Source: Nilaparvata lugens
Taxonomy: Eukaryota > Arthropoda > Insecta > Hemiptera > Delphacidae
NCBI RefSeq assembly: GCF_014356525.2
Contig: NC_052507.1
Coordinates: forward strand, 54,710,657 to 54,774,656
Reading direction: 5' to 3'
DNA length: 64,000 nt
Part shown: in pieces, positions 1-11,775 of the stretch
How positions within the stretch are numbered: the first letter of the stretch is position 1
Layout: each line of letters begins with the position of its first letter
The notes under the pieces: generated by a model
The model's database searches: none
What the model was told of the DNA's origin: nothing
What the model saw: only the letters and a program-made list of their open reading frames with translations
Made by a program: the position numbers and the translations under genes

Positions 1-216
1 TGGCGATTGTGGTTGATGGAGATACCAACACATGAGTCAGAAGCTGGAAAGCAATAAGTCCTAGAATAATTAGAGTGGATCCAGACCTGGAAGAAAATAT
101 CAGCATCATTCTAGTTTATGGACCTACTGAGGATGCAAGTGTGGCAGATAAAGATGAATTTTGGTTGCAGCTGGAAAGAGAAACATTTGAAGCTGAAGAA
201 TCAAGGAAACTCATAG

Positions 217-807
217 ATGGGAGATTGCAATGGAAGAATTGGAAAGGATGAACAAGATGGACATGGGAGTATGGGAAAATATGGCTGTGATACAGTAAAA
301 AATGATAATGGACAGCGTCTGATTGAGTATTCATCACAACATAATCTTCTCATTGGAAATACTTGGTTCATACACAAACAAAAAATTCATAAAATCACAT
401 TTGTAGGAGAAGGTCGAGAAGCAGAAAGTATGATTGATTATATATTGTCTCAAGGAAATCTTAGGTATGCTGTGAGGGATGTCAAGGTGATCAGAGGAGC
501 TGAGCTGGATACTGATCATAGGCTTCTAGTGGCAGACACAGGCTTTGTAGAGAGAAAAGACGGCAGGCAGAAGGCATACTTAAGTATCAAGCACGAAGAA
601 TTAAGATCCAGGGAGAATAGAGAAAGGTACCAGACAGAGTTCTCAGCCCGTATAGAGAACTGGCAAAACCAGGAAGAAAGATACACCAATGTGAATAAAT
701 TCTGGAGTGACTTGAAAGAAGCCGTGACTGGAGCTGCCAAGGAGGTATGTGGTGAGAGGAAAGTTGGAAGTTTAAAAAGAGGACAAGGTGGTGGTCAGAA
801 GAAGTGA
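217..807 (+). pseudogene. LINE endonuclease fragment (exonuclease-endonuclease-phosphatase fold)
   Basis: An open stretch of 196 codons covers the second half of an apurinic-type LINE endonuclease. The catalytic-type motifs GDCNGRIG, MIDYIL and DTDHRLLVAD are present in the right order. The first half lies upstream in another frame (ILVYGPTED), so the domain is broken by a frameshift near 215. The tail (about residues 110-196) is the basic linker leading to the reverse transcriptase. In an active LINE this domain nicks target DNA to prime reverse transcription. This copy is a relic. Confidence 0.75.
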
Positions 808-1170
808 AGAGAAAGGTTGAAGAGAAGAAAAAAGCATATAAGAAATATATTATCTCTAAGAGGCAGGAAGATTTCAGAACGTATGTGGAGAAACGGAATG
901 ATGCTAAAAGAAGTGTTAAATTGGCAAAGATACAGGCATAGGAAGAATTTGGTAGAGATCTACAGGATAATGGCCGAGCGTTCTGGAAAACAGTAAAACA
1001 CCTGAGAGGAAAATTTGGAAAGAAGGTAAGAACAATCGTGAATGAAGAGGGAAGATTAGTGTCACAGATGGATGAAGTATTTGAGAGGTGGAGAAGATTC
1101 TATGAAGTCAGATTCCGGGAGAATAATGAGCATATGGATGAAGAAAATGATCAGAATGAAGATGAAATGA

Positions 1171-2241
1171 ATGATGGACGAAATCGAGGGGATTACATCA
1201 GATATTACCAGAGATGAGGTTGAAGAATCTTTGAAGAAAATGAAGGTCGGTAAGGCAGCAGGGGGCGATGGGATTGCTCCGGAATTGATGAAATGGGGAG
1301 GGGATATACTGACAGGGAAACTGCTGATTTTGTTGAATTTAATATGGCAGCAATAAAGAGTTCCTTCACAATTGAAGTAAAACATTATCATTATCATTCC
1401 TCTCCACAAAGAAGGCTACACTTCAGACTGTGAAAACTATAGAGCTGTATGTTTGTCCCAGCTGAGTATGAAGCTTTACACAGTCATTCGATCTGAAGAA
1501 ACGCTTACGTAGGGTGGTGGAAGAGGATCAAGCGGCGTTCAGACCAGGTAGGCAGACCCAGGAGCATATTTCCTCTCTCCGAAATATATGATCGAAATTC
1601 ATTGAGAGAGGGGAGAATGTTAACTTGGGTTTTCTCGATCTAAGGGCTGCATTCAACACAATTCCAAGGAAGTGGATATGGAAGGTGTTGAGTAATAGAA
1701 GAGTGCCTTTCAAACTTGTGAAAGCCATCAGAAGTGTAAATGAAGGGATGTCAGCCAAAGTACGAATTGGAGGAGATGTATCAAGAGCATTTCAAATGGA
1801 GAAGGGTGTGAAACAGGGAGACAGCCTCAGTCCTCTTCTATTCATCTTAGTGATGAATAGATATGCAAGAGGAGGACACAGAACATGGTAGTAGGATATT
1901 GGAATATGAGGCCAATTGGTACAAGAGCCCTCCTATATGCTGACGATATTGTCCTGATCTCTGAGTCTTCAGAAAAACTCCAGCATGCTGTGACGGAATA
2001 GTCAGAAGAACTAAAAGAAGAAGGAATGGTTCTCAATGTAAGGAAGAGCAAAGTGATGGTGGTCTCTAAGGTAGGAGGAGAGAATGTGGAAATTAGGGTT
2101 GACGGAGAGGTGCTTGACCAGGTTTCGAAATATGAGTATTTGGGTGCGTGGTTCTCTGAGGATGGAAAAATAGATGTTGAGGTGCTGAACAGGGTAAGGA
2201 AAGGTTCACTGGCTTATTATTCCGTCAAAGACTGTATTTAG
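1171..2241 (+). pseudogene. LINE reverse transcriptase fragments
   Basis: Several short open stretches (1171-1356, 1625-1891, 2026-2241) in different frames make up the fingers, palm and thumb of a non-LTR reverse transcriptase. Seen are KMKVGKAAGGDGIAPE, the palm A-type block FLDLRAAFNTIPRKW, the B-type block KQGDSLSPLLFILV, the YADD block in another frame and VLDQVSKYEYLGAW. Stops between them show that the copy is dead. The order and spacing are those of an ordinary RTE-like element. Confidence 0.8.
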
Positions 2242-2404
2242 TAAAAAAGAGATCAGTAAGATATTTGGTAAAAAAGAGATCAGTAAGCGGATAAAGAACC
2301 AGGTATACAGATCAATAATTGAGCCAATGTTACTGTACGGGAGTGAATGTTGGCCCATGAGGTCATGCCATGAAAATAAAATAAGTACGGTGGAAATGAA
2401 ATGT

Positions 2405-3646
2405 ATAATGGTGCATTTTGGAACACATCAAATTCATTTGTTGAAATGAATTATTAAGTCTCATGGAAAGAAACCAGAAACTTTTATCATTCAGTTATAT
2501 TATCAGCCGAATAATAGAGATAAGATAATAACGACTCTAAAGGCTATGATTATTTGCAAGAATACGAAAAGGGAAGTCATTTTTTAATTATTTAATAAAA
2601 ATAATAATAAAGTATTGAGGCTAGGTTCTTTGGTAATAAAGCTTGTCGGCAACATCAACAGCGGTCAAGCTGTACATCTGAAATTCAGTCAGATACTTTC
2701 CAGCAAAATAATTGCAAGTATACAGTACTCAATAAAGCGAGGACAAAGGGGTTTTGTAAATTCTAGCATGCTAAATAAGGGACATAAACGTTTGAAAACA
2801 TATAAAAATATCTATTGTGTATATACGAGCAGATAAACTTATAAAAATATAATGAAAAGGAAATGGGATCTAGTTTTATTAAGCGCAGTTATACAATAGC
2901 AAGTTTTGTACAAAAACTGGTGATGTACCAATCAGAATCCAGTATTTAGTAGGCGCTAAAAATATATATTTCAAAAAGTCACCACGTGGTCTTTTTTAAA
3001 ATTATAAATATAGATAATTATTGTAAAATTTATGTATAATCGTAACTATCATGGGATCAGATTTAAGTGTGAAAATGTTTATGTATGATTGAGTATTATG
3101 CCTTTGTATTGCGAACTATTTGATAGAGCCAAATTACGTCATTGGGGATTTGTTAAAATATGCAAATATACTATGCAAATTACCCAACTATGCAAATTAC
3201 TATGCAAATTCAGAAAAAGGAAGTATCGTAAGAAAACGCGAGAGCGAGATCTTTCACTTGCTTGCCAGGGGTCACCAGAATCACCAGCCAAAATTGAGAT
3301 CCATAGACTGAACCCTTATTTTAAAATATTATACCAAAGTTTAAATTCTGAATTACAATTATAGTAAGCTATCATAACTCAGTGAAGTCGTTATATGACA
3401 AGAGTTATTTAATTAATTTATTTCCCTATTGGAGAGGACGACAGCAGCCCACCAGAAATAAGGCACAGGACACACGAGGCGAATCAATGACACATCTTTG
3501 AATTTGGGAAAAATCTGCGCACGTGAGTTTTAAATATTTAGAGGATCTTCAGTGCTACGAATCTGTGAATATAAAAAAGCTAGCTCGTCAAGGGTCATAA
3601 TTAAGCTTGATTTGGACTTATTTGCGTGATTAATTAAAAATAAGGG
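2405..3646. repeat. Unclassified repeat, left part (split by the BEL/Pao element)
   Basis: AT-rich DNA with no supported gene. It shares short ordered similarities with a second copy in the window. GTCGGCAACATCAACAGCGG at 2644 resembles sequence at 37594, CACTTGCTTGCCAGG near 3256 resembles 38140, and CAGTGCTACGAA plus AGCTAGCTCGTC near 3550-3590 resembles 38430-38470. The left end (near 2405) and the right part's end (near 15795) read as imperfect inverted copies (TAATGGTGCATTTTGG against TAACGTCCTTTTGG), and the hexamer aaatgt flanks both outer ends (2399-2404 and 15798-15803). This fits a DNA transposon inserted into the LINE, but no transposase is visible. Confidence 0.45.
3642..3646. repeat. 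Target-site duplication, left (aaggg)
   Basis: The five bases aaggg lie directly outside the left LTR and are repeated directly outside the right LTR at 14643-14647. A 5-bp duplication is usual for BEL/Pao insertions and fixes the element's ends. Confidence 0.85.
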
Positions 3647-6053
3647 TGAAGAATTTGTCCAAGAGAAATTAGTGGACTGTATCTTATTTGTGTGGCAATG
3701 AGCCGAATGAATAAAAATGATGAGTAGGAAATAAATAAGTCTTATTACTTGCATGGACGAAATTCCACATATCCGAGATGAGTAACCACTGTGCTTGCAA
3801 GACTGATTGCAGCTTGGAGGCAAAATGGTAACTCTGATAGTAGCTAAGAAAAAAGGGTAAGACACCAAATGAAAAGATTGGTTAACAATATTCAATTTAA
3901 TAAATAACAGAAAATAGTAAAAAATTTATATGAACAAAAACAGCAGTTGCTGTAACTAGATTTCAGATGGGCACATAAGCACAAAAGCAGAAAAAAGAGA
4001 ATTTGATGTATCTCAAATACAAAATTGACTTTAAAATAATTGTATGAAATTGGATAAATTGCAAAGTTATTTTAATGCCTACTACTCAAATTGACCATGA
4101 ATTATTAAGAAAATATAATTTTCAAAGGGGTGAATTGCTTTATGAAAATTTAATTTAGGTACTAGACCAAATTCGTAAAGACAAAACAATTTGATAATTC
4201 AATAGGTATACAAAATATCTACAGAGAACATTAGCTGTAAATACAAAGGTTAATTAGTACAACAAAAAGAATAATACAATATAGGATGATATGTAAAACA
4301 GGGTATGTAAAACAGCAAGATGCTAACAAAATGCTTGAATTGATTAGATCGATTTGAGTCTTGAATAAATTGAGATAAAGACTTGAAACGTCTCAATCGT
4401 AGAAAACATAAGTTGACAAAAATGTTGGTAAAAATGAAAATTATTTAGTGCTGTCTAAAATTGGTAGAAAGCTCATCAATACATAATTATTACACACATC
4501 AGAACAATAGCACAATTATTTGAACGCTATATTGCGGTAGCAACTTAATCAAATTACTAAGTCAGTAGATTCAAAACTAGTAAAAATGTGACTTGAATAA
4601 AGATAATAATAATAGCAAGGGCTAATTATTGTAATAACTGCAATAGGAAAAGATTGTAGCAAGGTTACACATAGGCTAGCAAATAAAACGTTGTAAAACA
4701 AAGTAGGTTATGTAAATGGAAATGTAAACAAAACAGATTACACAAAAGAAATATACGCTGAAGAGCGATGCAATGACAAGTCCAAATTTGTAATGGCTTG
4801 TATCAAAACTAGTAAAGCAATACTTAGAATGCTTATAATACAATAAACATAATTAGGAAAAACTGAAAAGTTCACTGAAGCGCTGTGGCTTCAAGGTAAG
4901 GTTATGTAAAAATTGAATTTGCAATGAAAATTGCTGTTCAAAATATGAAGCAAAGGTGAAGCTTCAAAATGCGATGTTTCAAATATATTGAACGATTAAT
5001 TGTGAATCCAGTAATAACACACATTAAACGGGAGATTATGACAAAGTAGCCTAAAAAAATACAAAATGAAATTGAGGATAAAATATAAAATTACTCAGCT
5101 TGAGACATGTTGAATTGAAGAAGTAGGAATGCCCAGGAGAGGACAAAGTGCGACCAGCCTCGACTTGTAGACTTGTGAACATGGATGTCCACCAAGTATG
5201 TGTTCAAATGGATTGAACACCCGATGAAGTTGAACTCCAGACGACCTTCTACGACGAATACTGTGAGTGCACAGTAGAGATGTTGAAGCAGCAGAGTACT
5301 ATCAATGGAACCTTCTAAGGTTGAAGGCCCCCCGAGAGATGACAGCGTGGTAAGACCAAGACTGACAAGAGAATAGAAGACGATCCAGAACAGCTTGAAC
5401 TGGGAACGAATTCCTCGTAGAAGTTATCCTAAGCTGCCGTGCTTAGGAGGAAATCTGAGTTTTGCCGAAGGAAACGGCCAATGCGGAGAAAACACACTTT
5501 GAGTAAAAGTTGTCCACGAGGACGCGGTGCACAAATTGAAATATTGAGCTATTTCAATAAATAACGAAGAGAAATTAAGGATTTATGACTCAAAACGTCA
5601 AATATGATTAACGTAACAAGATTTAAAACCAGCCATTGGTAAAATGTGAAAAGTACGGGAAACTCAGAAATTTTGGTGACTGTGACTTATGGAGAAAGAC
5701 GCTATTGTCGCATATTGTCGACGAGTGAAGCATCCTACAACCAAAAGGGCGGATGCGGAACGATGTGGAACTAACAGGAAATGACAAGAAAAACACAACG
5801 CAATAGACTCAAAACTTCACAGAAAGTCTTGAAAGAGATTAAAAAAATACCATCGCAATGACCATAAAATGATTAAAGAGTCAGATGATAATAATACAAG
5901 ACGCAGAAGCAATAAATGCGTGACGAACTTACGACCGGGGAAAAAATAAGGGGAAACACATTAAGTTGGCACTGGAAGCGCGCCAGATTCAAAAATGACG
6001 AACCAAACAAAGATACAACTGAAAACAAATGAAAGTAGTGCATACATCTAACA
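3647..6053 (-). repeat. 3' LTR of the BEL/Pao element
   Basis: This 2407-bp LTR is nearly identical to 12238-14642. At 2.4 kb it is long for BEL/Pao, whose LTRs are usually well under 1 kb in the elements I know. Differences from the partner include an extra taaaacag-type segment near 4305 and a patch near 5702-5722. A 121-codon ORF that overlaps its left end is not conserved outside the LTR and is not treated as a gene. Confidence 0.93.
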
Positions 6054-6111
6054 TAGAGTGGGCCCGTTGGGAAATTCAAGGAATTGCACAACAGATGAAA
6101 AATAAAATATG

Positions 6112-9100
6112 TTAGATGGATGCGATACTTTCAGACTCTTCGTCCAATGGAAATGGAGCGATGCTGGAGATTGCACGCTTATAAGTACCAGCTTCAGTAA
6201 AGACCATGACAACTCTAACTTTGTTCTCCACACCTTTAATCACCTCAGTGATTCGACCTAATTTCCAGACCGCGGGAGGGGCACCTGGATCTTTGAGCAG
6301 CACCAGCGTGCCGACGACAATGTTGTCTGACGACGATGTCCATTTTTGCTTTTGTTGCAACGTAACAAGATACTCCTGTGACCAGCGATCCCAAAGTTGA
6401 CGGTTTAAGTCCGCAATCCTTTGCCAACGAGCAAGATGATTTATGTGGTTGGTTTTAGGTTGTTTTGTAGGAAGTGCATTTAGGGGACGACCAATTAGGA
6501 AGTGACCTGGTGAAAGATACGCCAAATCATGCGGATCTTCTGAAAGCGGAACGATGGGCCTAGAGTTCAAAATAGCACCAATCTGAGCACTGAGGGTATA
6601 CATCTCTTCAAAATTAAGTATTTGATTGATAGTGATAATTTTAAAAATACTTTTGAAACTCTTAATGGAGCATTCCCACAAACCTCCGAAGTGGGGAGCA
6701 CGAGGCGGGATGAAATTCCATTGTATCCGCCAACTAGTGGCTGCGGTTTGAAGAACACGTTGATTTTGCGAATCAGCAAGAAATTTGTATAGCTCTTGAA
6801 GCTCACTGTTAGCACCTGCAAAGGCAGTGCCATTATCGGAATATATTGAATTAGGAATACCACGGATTGAAACGAAACGAGTAAGCGCGGCAAGAAAGGC
6901 CTTGGTAGACAATTCTGTGACCACTTCAAGATGTACGGCACGTGTGACCATGCAAACAAATAAAGCTATATGAGCTTTAGCAAATGTGCGAGACTTAGGG
7001 CCGCCTAAACGCAAGGTAAGAGGTCCCATGTAATCGACGCCTACATTTAGAAAAGGTGAACCAATATTCACACGAACTGCAGGGAGTTGTCCCATAATCT
7101 GTTCAGCTTTGACATGAGAAAAACGGAAACATTTGACACAGGAGCGTAGAATACTTTTGACTACACGTCTAGTAGATGGGATCCAGAATCGCTGTCTAAG
7201 CGAAGCCATAGTAGCTTGTACACCAGCATGACACAAACGTTGATGAGTGGCTATTACTAATGCCTTAGTGAATTTGTGCTTACATGGGAGCAATATCTGA
7301 TGTTGAAAGTCAAAGGGTACATCAGCATGCACAAGTCTACCACCGACTCTGAGCAAATTGTCAACATGCAAAAACGGCGAAAGTGAATGCAAATTATTGC
7401 GAGAATCCAACTCGGTTTTCGCTCGCAATTGATGAAGTTCAGGACCAAAGGATTCCTGCTGAACAATTTTCAAGACATGAAGTTCTGCCTCCTGAATTTC
7501 AGCTACAGACAATTCACCAAAACAACGTGTGCTAGAATGCCGAACATTGTGAATAAAACGCAAACTGTAGGCTACAACTCGTATTAATTTGAAAGGGTTA
7601 GATAATCGAGAAAATAATTTTGAAAATACTGACACTGAAACCTCATTGACAATTGCAATGTTAGCAACATTGGACACAGCAACATTTGAAGAAAATGAAT
7701 CCCAATGATCTGAGGGCTTGGCTAACCAGGAAGGACCATGCCACCATAGGTTATTTTTAGCAAGCTCTGCTGGCGTCAAACCCCTTGAGATTACATCGGC
7801 TGGGTTATTTGAAGTGCGTACGTGATTCCATGTACAAAAGGATGTAGTCTCTTGAATTTCAGCAACGCGGACAGCTACGAATACATCTTTTCTATCGGGT
7901 ATAGCACGTATCCAGTTGCATACTGCAGTGGAATCAGACCAGAGAAATACATTTGAAATTGATATACCAAGTAAGTTAAAAGCTTTGACAACTCGATTTA
8001 TGAGACGCGCTAACAATAAAGCGGCCTGAAGTTCCAACTTAGGAATGGAAAGTATTTTGAGTGGAGCTACACGTGATTTCGAACATATCAAACGAGTTTG
8101 TATGTTATCTGAGACAGATCGAGCATAAACGCAAGCGCCAAAAGCGGTGGAACTGGCGTCTGAAAAACCATGCAGTTCAATGGCTGAATTTGCATGTACA
8201 CTGAGAACACAACGAGGAATTGAAATTTGCGGCACATCAGGTAATTGATGGAAAATATTGAGCCATTCTTTTAACAAATCGGTAGGAAGCTTTTCATCCC
8301 AGTCTAATTTCAGCAACCACAATTTTTGTAGAAAAATTTTGGGAAGAACAACTACAGGACTTACAAGACCAAGCGGATCATAAATACTAGCTACTACTGA
8401 AAGTATTTCACGTTTGGTGAAAGACGATTTTTGCAAATCTTTAGAAACGTTTGATGCAATGGACAATTCATCCAAACTGGAATTCCACATTAGACCTAAT
8501 GCTTTTGTAATACTTCCATCAGCTTCAGAGACGGGCTTGATGACTGAAGTTTCAACTAAATGAGATGGAATTGATGCTAAGAGCTCAGATGAGCAAGACA
8601 TGAACTTTCTTAATTCAAAACCTCCGCTTTGAAGTAAGAGAATTAATTGTTGAGCAAGTGAAATAGCTGTTTTGACATCAGGTCCGCCCGTGATACAATC
8701 ATCAATGTAGAAATCCTGGTGAACGGATTGATAGACCGGAGAATCGGGACTAGTCTCTAATTCCGCAAGCTTATTCAAAGTGCGCGTAGCAAGAAATGCA
8801 GCAGGAGCGGTACCATAAGTAATGGTGTTCAACTGAAATTGTTGTAGCGGCAATGACGGATCATCTCGCCAAAAGATTCTATGAAAATTTCTATCAGAAG
8901 ACTGAAGAAGAACTTGACGGTACATCTTAGCTATATCAGCTGTGAAAGCAATTTTATGCATACGAAAACGTAACACGATATCAAACAAGTCTGGTTGAAC
9001 TGTGGGCCCTTTGAACAGGAGCTCATTGAGCGACACTCCAGAATTCGTTTTAGCACTGGCATCAAAGACTACTCTTAATTTGGTGGTGGTTGAGTCCGGC

Positions 9101-11775
9101 TTGAAAACTGCGTGGTGGGGAATGTAGTACACCTTTTCATGATCAGATGGGGGATCAACCAGAGTCATATGATTCAATTCTTGATATTCGCGCATGAATT
9201 CCACATATTGAGATTTCAACTCAGGTTGAGTGGAAAGTCGTTTTTCTAATGAACTGAATCGCTTTCGCGCTTGAAATTCGGATTGCCCTAAAGTGAAAAA
9301 ATTATCCTTACGTGGAAGGGTGACCATAAATCGACCATCTTCTAAACGCATTGTGGTTTCATTGTAATGTTTTTCAACCTTGACTTCTTCAGCAGTTAGG
9401 GGTGCAATCGGAGTGAGCTCTTCAGTTTTCCAGAATTTTTCCAATTGATTAGAAATTTCAAAACTAGAGACAAAGTTCGAATTTGCATGATTGGGGCTGC
9501 AAATAGGCTGAGAAAGTTTCAATTTACCAAACACTATCCAACCTAGTCGTGTGTTTTGAATGATGGGACAACATGGATCGACCTTGATTTGTCCACCAGT
9601 CATGATGGATGCAAAAACTGACACATTAAGAAGAATATCAATTCCCTTGGGTTGATCAAAATGAGGATCTGCCAATTTGATTGTAGTAGGAATTTGAAAT
9701 TCTGAGAGATCCAATTTGGATGCTGGCAAATTTAAAGAGATTTTGTTCACAACTAAAAATTCCTCTGTGGTGGACCAACTTTGGTCTGTCGACTTGACAG
9801 TTACTGAATGCACAACAGTGGATTTTACGGGAGTACTGGAAACAGTGTGAATCATGATATCTTTGTGCAACATAGGAAGTCCTAGGCGAGTAGCTAAGTG
9901 TCCAGCTATTAAGCAAGAATCACTGCCTGTATCCAATAATGCGCGGCACAAAACGGGTTGACCTGTCGAGTCCAAAACCATAACTTCAGCAGTAGGCATA
10001 ATAGAAAGAGAAGACCTCTGATTGTTGTTGCTGAAAGCAGAACAACTGGAATAAATTGCAATATGATTGTTGGATGCTTTAAAAACTGGATCCGTATGAG
10101 CGGAAGACTGATGCGAACTGCCTGAGCAACCTAAGTCACTGATTGGGTATGTGCTAGTGGCAGGTTGATAACTGCTAGTCTGGTGACTGTCAACTTCTCT
10201 TGAAGACCTCGATGTCGACGGCGAGTTAATTGTTGAACATGCGCAGGAACCTAACACAGGTTGCACAGGACTAGATTGAATACTATTTGAAACAGCATTA
10301 TTACCATTTCCTACGTTGGCATTGAAGGAACCTTCATGCAGCAGAGTGTGGTGCTTCCTACCGCATTGACGACAGGCACCTAGACAGGAATGTCCAAAAG
10401 CATAGGGCTTCAAACAATTGAAACAGAGTGACTTTCTCTTGACAGCTTCTCCACGAGCACTGGGAGCCAGCTTGAGCAATGATGGACAGCTGAAAACGTT
10501 ATGACTTGTTTCTTTGCAAAACAAACAAGCAACACTTTTCTGAAATTGATTAGATTTAAACCTATTATTGTTATTGAATTGCTGCTGAGCAGCAGGCTTA
10601 CTTGTGGAATGCATTGCCTTAGCATTGTTGCCATTATTAATAACAGATTTATGAAATTCCTTTGAGTTGCTTGCAGTACTTGAAGAAACGGCTTGCACTA
10701 CTTTATGTTGAGCTTCCATGAAACTCCATAGATTTTCCATTGAGGGAACAGCAACTAATGAGATGTGTCTTTCCCAATCTCTCAATGTGCGAGCATCAAA
10801 ACGAGAAGTAAAAATATACATGTAAAGTAAACTTTTGATATCAACTTCTAAATTGATTGACTCTAAAGCATGAATGTTTGTTTTGAGATGGTCAATGAAA
10901 TTTCTCCAAGAGGGAGCTGAATTTGAATTCAGAGCAGGTGGCGTTAAGATAGCAGCAACATGAGTGTCTGCTATTAAGCGAGGGTTGTCATAACGCTGCT
11001 TAAGCAAAGTCCAAGCTAAGTCAAAATTTCCATGTGGAACGTTCAAAATACGGTTAAGAGCTTCACCACTGAGGGCTTGCTTTAAGTATTGAAACTTTAC
11101 ACTAGGTGACACAGAAACGTTATCAGCAACTATAGCCGAGAATGATGAACAAAATTCTAACCAACGCTCAAAATCTCCTCCGAAACTGGGGAGCGGAATC
11201 TCTGGGAGTTTAAAACCCTGAAATTGAAAATCGGGCTGCCGAGTATAATGAGGTGGTGATTGAGGTTGAGGTTGATTGACTTCAGCCACTGAAGGTGACA
11301 TTTGATTATGAGTGGGATTTCTCACTACTGGTTGATTACCAACAGCTGTTTGCTGAGACACATTAGGATATGTCATTTGATTATTTATGTGCAAATCTTG
11401 TACGGGCATATCTTGTGATATGTCATGAGATAAGATTTGGTTGTCACAAGTTTGATGCTGTAGCATCTGTTGCTGACTTTCGAAAGATTCACAAGTAATA
11501 GTAAGTTTAGCTACAACTTCAGTGAACTTTTGCATACAAGATACATGAGCGTCATGATCGATAGATTCATGATCGATTTGAAAGAAACAATTATCATAGA
11601 GCTCTTCTAATTTAGATAGGCGAGATCTTACGGTTAACAATTTTTGAAAATCATCAGTGTTTCTAATGATTGCATTCATATACTCGCTATGAATTCGCAC
11701 AATTTCTCTAGCTACACCAATCCATTGTTGAACCATGGATTTTGGTTTTGTACTTGCTTTTGACTTGGACGACAT
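6112..11775 (-). CDS. BEL/Pao Gag-Pol polyprotein, intact
   Basis: A single uninterrupted ORF of 1887 residues runs from an ATG at 11775 to a TAA at 6112, the normal size for the family. Domains in order: a Gag-like DUF1759 region (about 187-340, starting FKLPEIPLPSFGG); cysteine/histidine zinc knuckles (about 415-477); a DUF1758 aspartic protease with LLDTGSDSC (about 608-616); a reverse transcriptase (about 878-1080) whose catalytic box is FYIDD, near 1021; the Pao-type A17/RNase H region with HGFSDASSTAFGA (about 1199); the HHCC integrase zinc finger (about 1510-1548); an integrase core with GVDYMGPL, SDNGTAF and the PHFGGLWE block; and a C-terminal DUF5641 domain. No envelope ORF follows. 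The stop lies 58 bases from the 3' LTR. The intact frame and near-identical LTRs suggest the copy may still be competent. Activity itself cannot be read from sequence. Confidence 0.97.
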   Translation of the reverse strand: MSSKSKASTKPKSMVQQWIGVAREIVRIHSEYMNAIIRNTDDFQKLLTVRSRLSKLEELYDNCFFQIDHESIDHDAHVSCMQKFTEVVAKLTITCESFESQQQMLQHQTCDNQILSHDISQDMPVQDLHINNQMTYPNVSQQTAVGNQPVVRNPTHNQMSPSVAEVNQPQPQSPPHYTRQPDFQFQGFKLPEIPLPSFGGDFERWLEFCSSFSAIVADNVSVSPSVKFQYLKQALSGEALNRILNVPHGNFDLAWTLLKQRYDNPRLIADTHVAAILTPPALNSNSAPSWRNFIDHLKTNIHALESINLEVDIKSLLYMYIFTSRFDARTLRDWERHISLVAVPSMENLWSFMEAQHKVVQAVSSSTASNSKEFHKSVINNGNNAKAMHSTSKPAAQQQFNNNNRFKSNQFQKSVACLFCKETSHNVFSCPSLLKLAPSARGEAVKRKSLCFNCLKPYAFGHSCLGACRQCGRKHHTLLHEGSFNANVGNGNNAVSNSIQSSPVQPVLGSCACSTINSPSTSRSSREVDSHQTSSYQPATSTYPISDLGCSGSSHQSSAHTDPVFKASNNHIAIYSSCSAFSNNNQRSSLSIMPTAEVMVLDSTGQPVLCRALLDTGSDSCLIAGHLATRLGLPMLHKDIMIHTVSSTPVKSTVVHSVTVKSTDQSWSTTEEFLVVNKISLNLPASKLDLSEFQIPTTIKLADPHFDQPKGIDILLNVSVFASIMTGGQIKVDPCCPIIQNTRLGWIVFGKLKLSQPICSPNHANSNFVSSFEISNQLEKFWKTEELTPIAPLTAEEVKVEKHYNETTMRLEDGRFMVTLPRKDNFFTLGQSEFQARKRFSSLEKRLSTQPELKSQYVEFMREYQELNHMTLVDPPSDHEKVYYIPHHAVFKPDSTTTKLRVVFDASAKTNSGVSLNELLFKGPTVQPDLFDIVLRFRMHKIAFTADIAKMYRQVLLQSSDRNFHRIFWRDDPSLPLQQFQLNTITYGTAPAAFLATRTLNKLAELETSPDSPVYQSVHQDFYIDDCITGGPDVKTAISLAQQLILLLQSGGFELRKFMSCSSELLASIPSHLVETSVIKPVSEADGSITKALGLMWNSSLDELSIASNVSKDLQKSSFTKREILSVVASIYDPLGLVSPVVVLPKIFLQKLWLLKLDWDEKLPTDLLKEWLNIFHQLPDVPQISIPRCVLSVHANSAIELHGFSDASSTAFGACVYARSVSDNIQTRLICSKSRVAPLKILSIPKLELQAALLLARLINRVVKAFNLLGISISNVFLWSDSTAVCNWIRAIPDRKDVFVAVRVAEIQETTSFCTWNHVRTSNNPADVISRGLTPAELAKNNLWWHGPSWLAKPSDHWDSFSSNVAVSNVANIAIVNEVSVSVFSKLFSRLSNPFKLIRVVAYSLRFIHNVRHSSTRCFGELSVAEIQEAELHVLKIVQQESFGPELHQLRAKTELDSRNNLHSLSPFLHVDNLLRVGGRLVHADVPFDFQHQILLPCKHKFTKALVIATHQRLCHAGVQATMASLRQRFWIPSTRRVVKSILRSCVKCFRFSHVKAEQIMGQLPAVRVNIGSPFLNVGVDYMGPLTLRLGGPKSRTFAKAHIALFVCMVTRAVHLEVVTELSTKAFLAALTRFVSIRGIPNSIYSDNGTAFAGANSELQELYKFLADSQNQRVLQTAATSWRIQWNFIPPRAPHFGGLWECSIKSFKSIFKIITINQILNFEEMYTLSAQIGAILNSRPIVPLSEDPHDLAYLSPGHFLIGRPLNALPTKQPKTNHINHLARWQRIADLNRQLWDRWSQEYLVTLQQKQKWTSSSDNIVVGTLVLLKDPGAPPAVWKLGRITEVIKGVENKVRVVMVFTEAGTYKRAISSIAPFPLDEESESIASI

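Larger units (their letters stand above)
1..2404 (+). mobile_element. RTE-like non-LTR retrotransposon, 5' part, degenerate
   Basis: Decayed LINE on the + strand, cut by the left edge of the window. Reading across frames gives an endonuclease domain, then a reverse transcriptase. Endonuclease signs are ILVYGPTED near 110, GDCNGRIG near 220, MIDYIL near 430 and DTDHRLL near 510. RT signs are KAAGGDGIAPELMKWG near 1250, FLDLRAAFNTIPRKW near 1630, KGVKQGDSLSPLLF near 1805, YADDIVL near 1937 and YEYLGAWFSEDG near 2130. Frame changes and stops separate these blocks, so no full-length protein can be made. Homology ends at about 2404. The missing C-terminal part of the same kind of protein reappears at 15798, which suggests a large insertion split this copy. 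The clade (RTE-like) is judged from motif style only. Confidence 0.85.

Noticed and set aside
3530..3895. Small ORF overlapping the LTR, repeated at 12169-12498
   Set aside because: It exists twice only because the LTR is duplicated. Its ends differ outside the LTR and no domain is seen.
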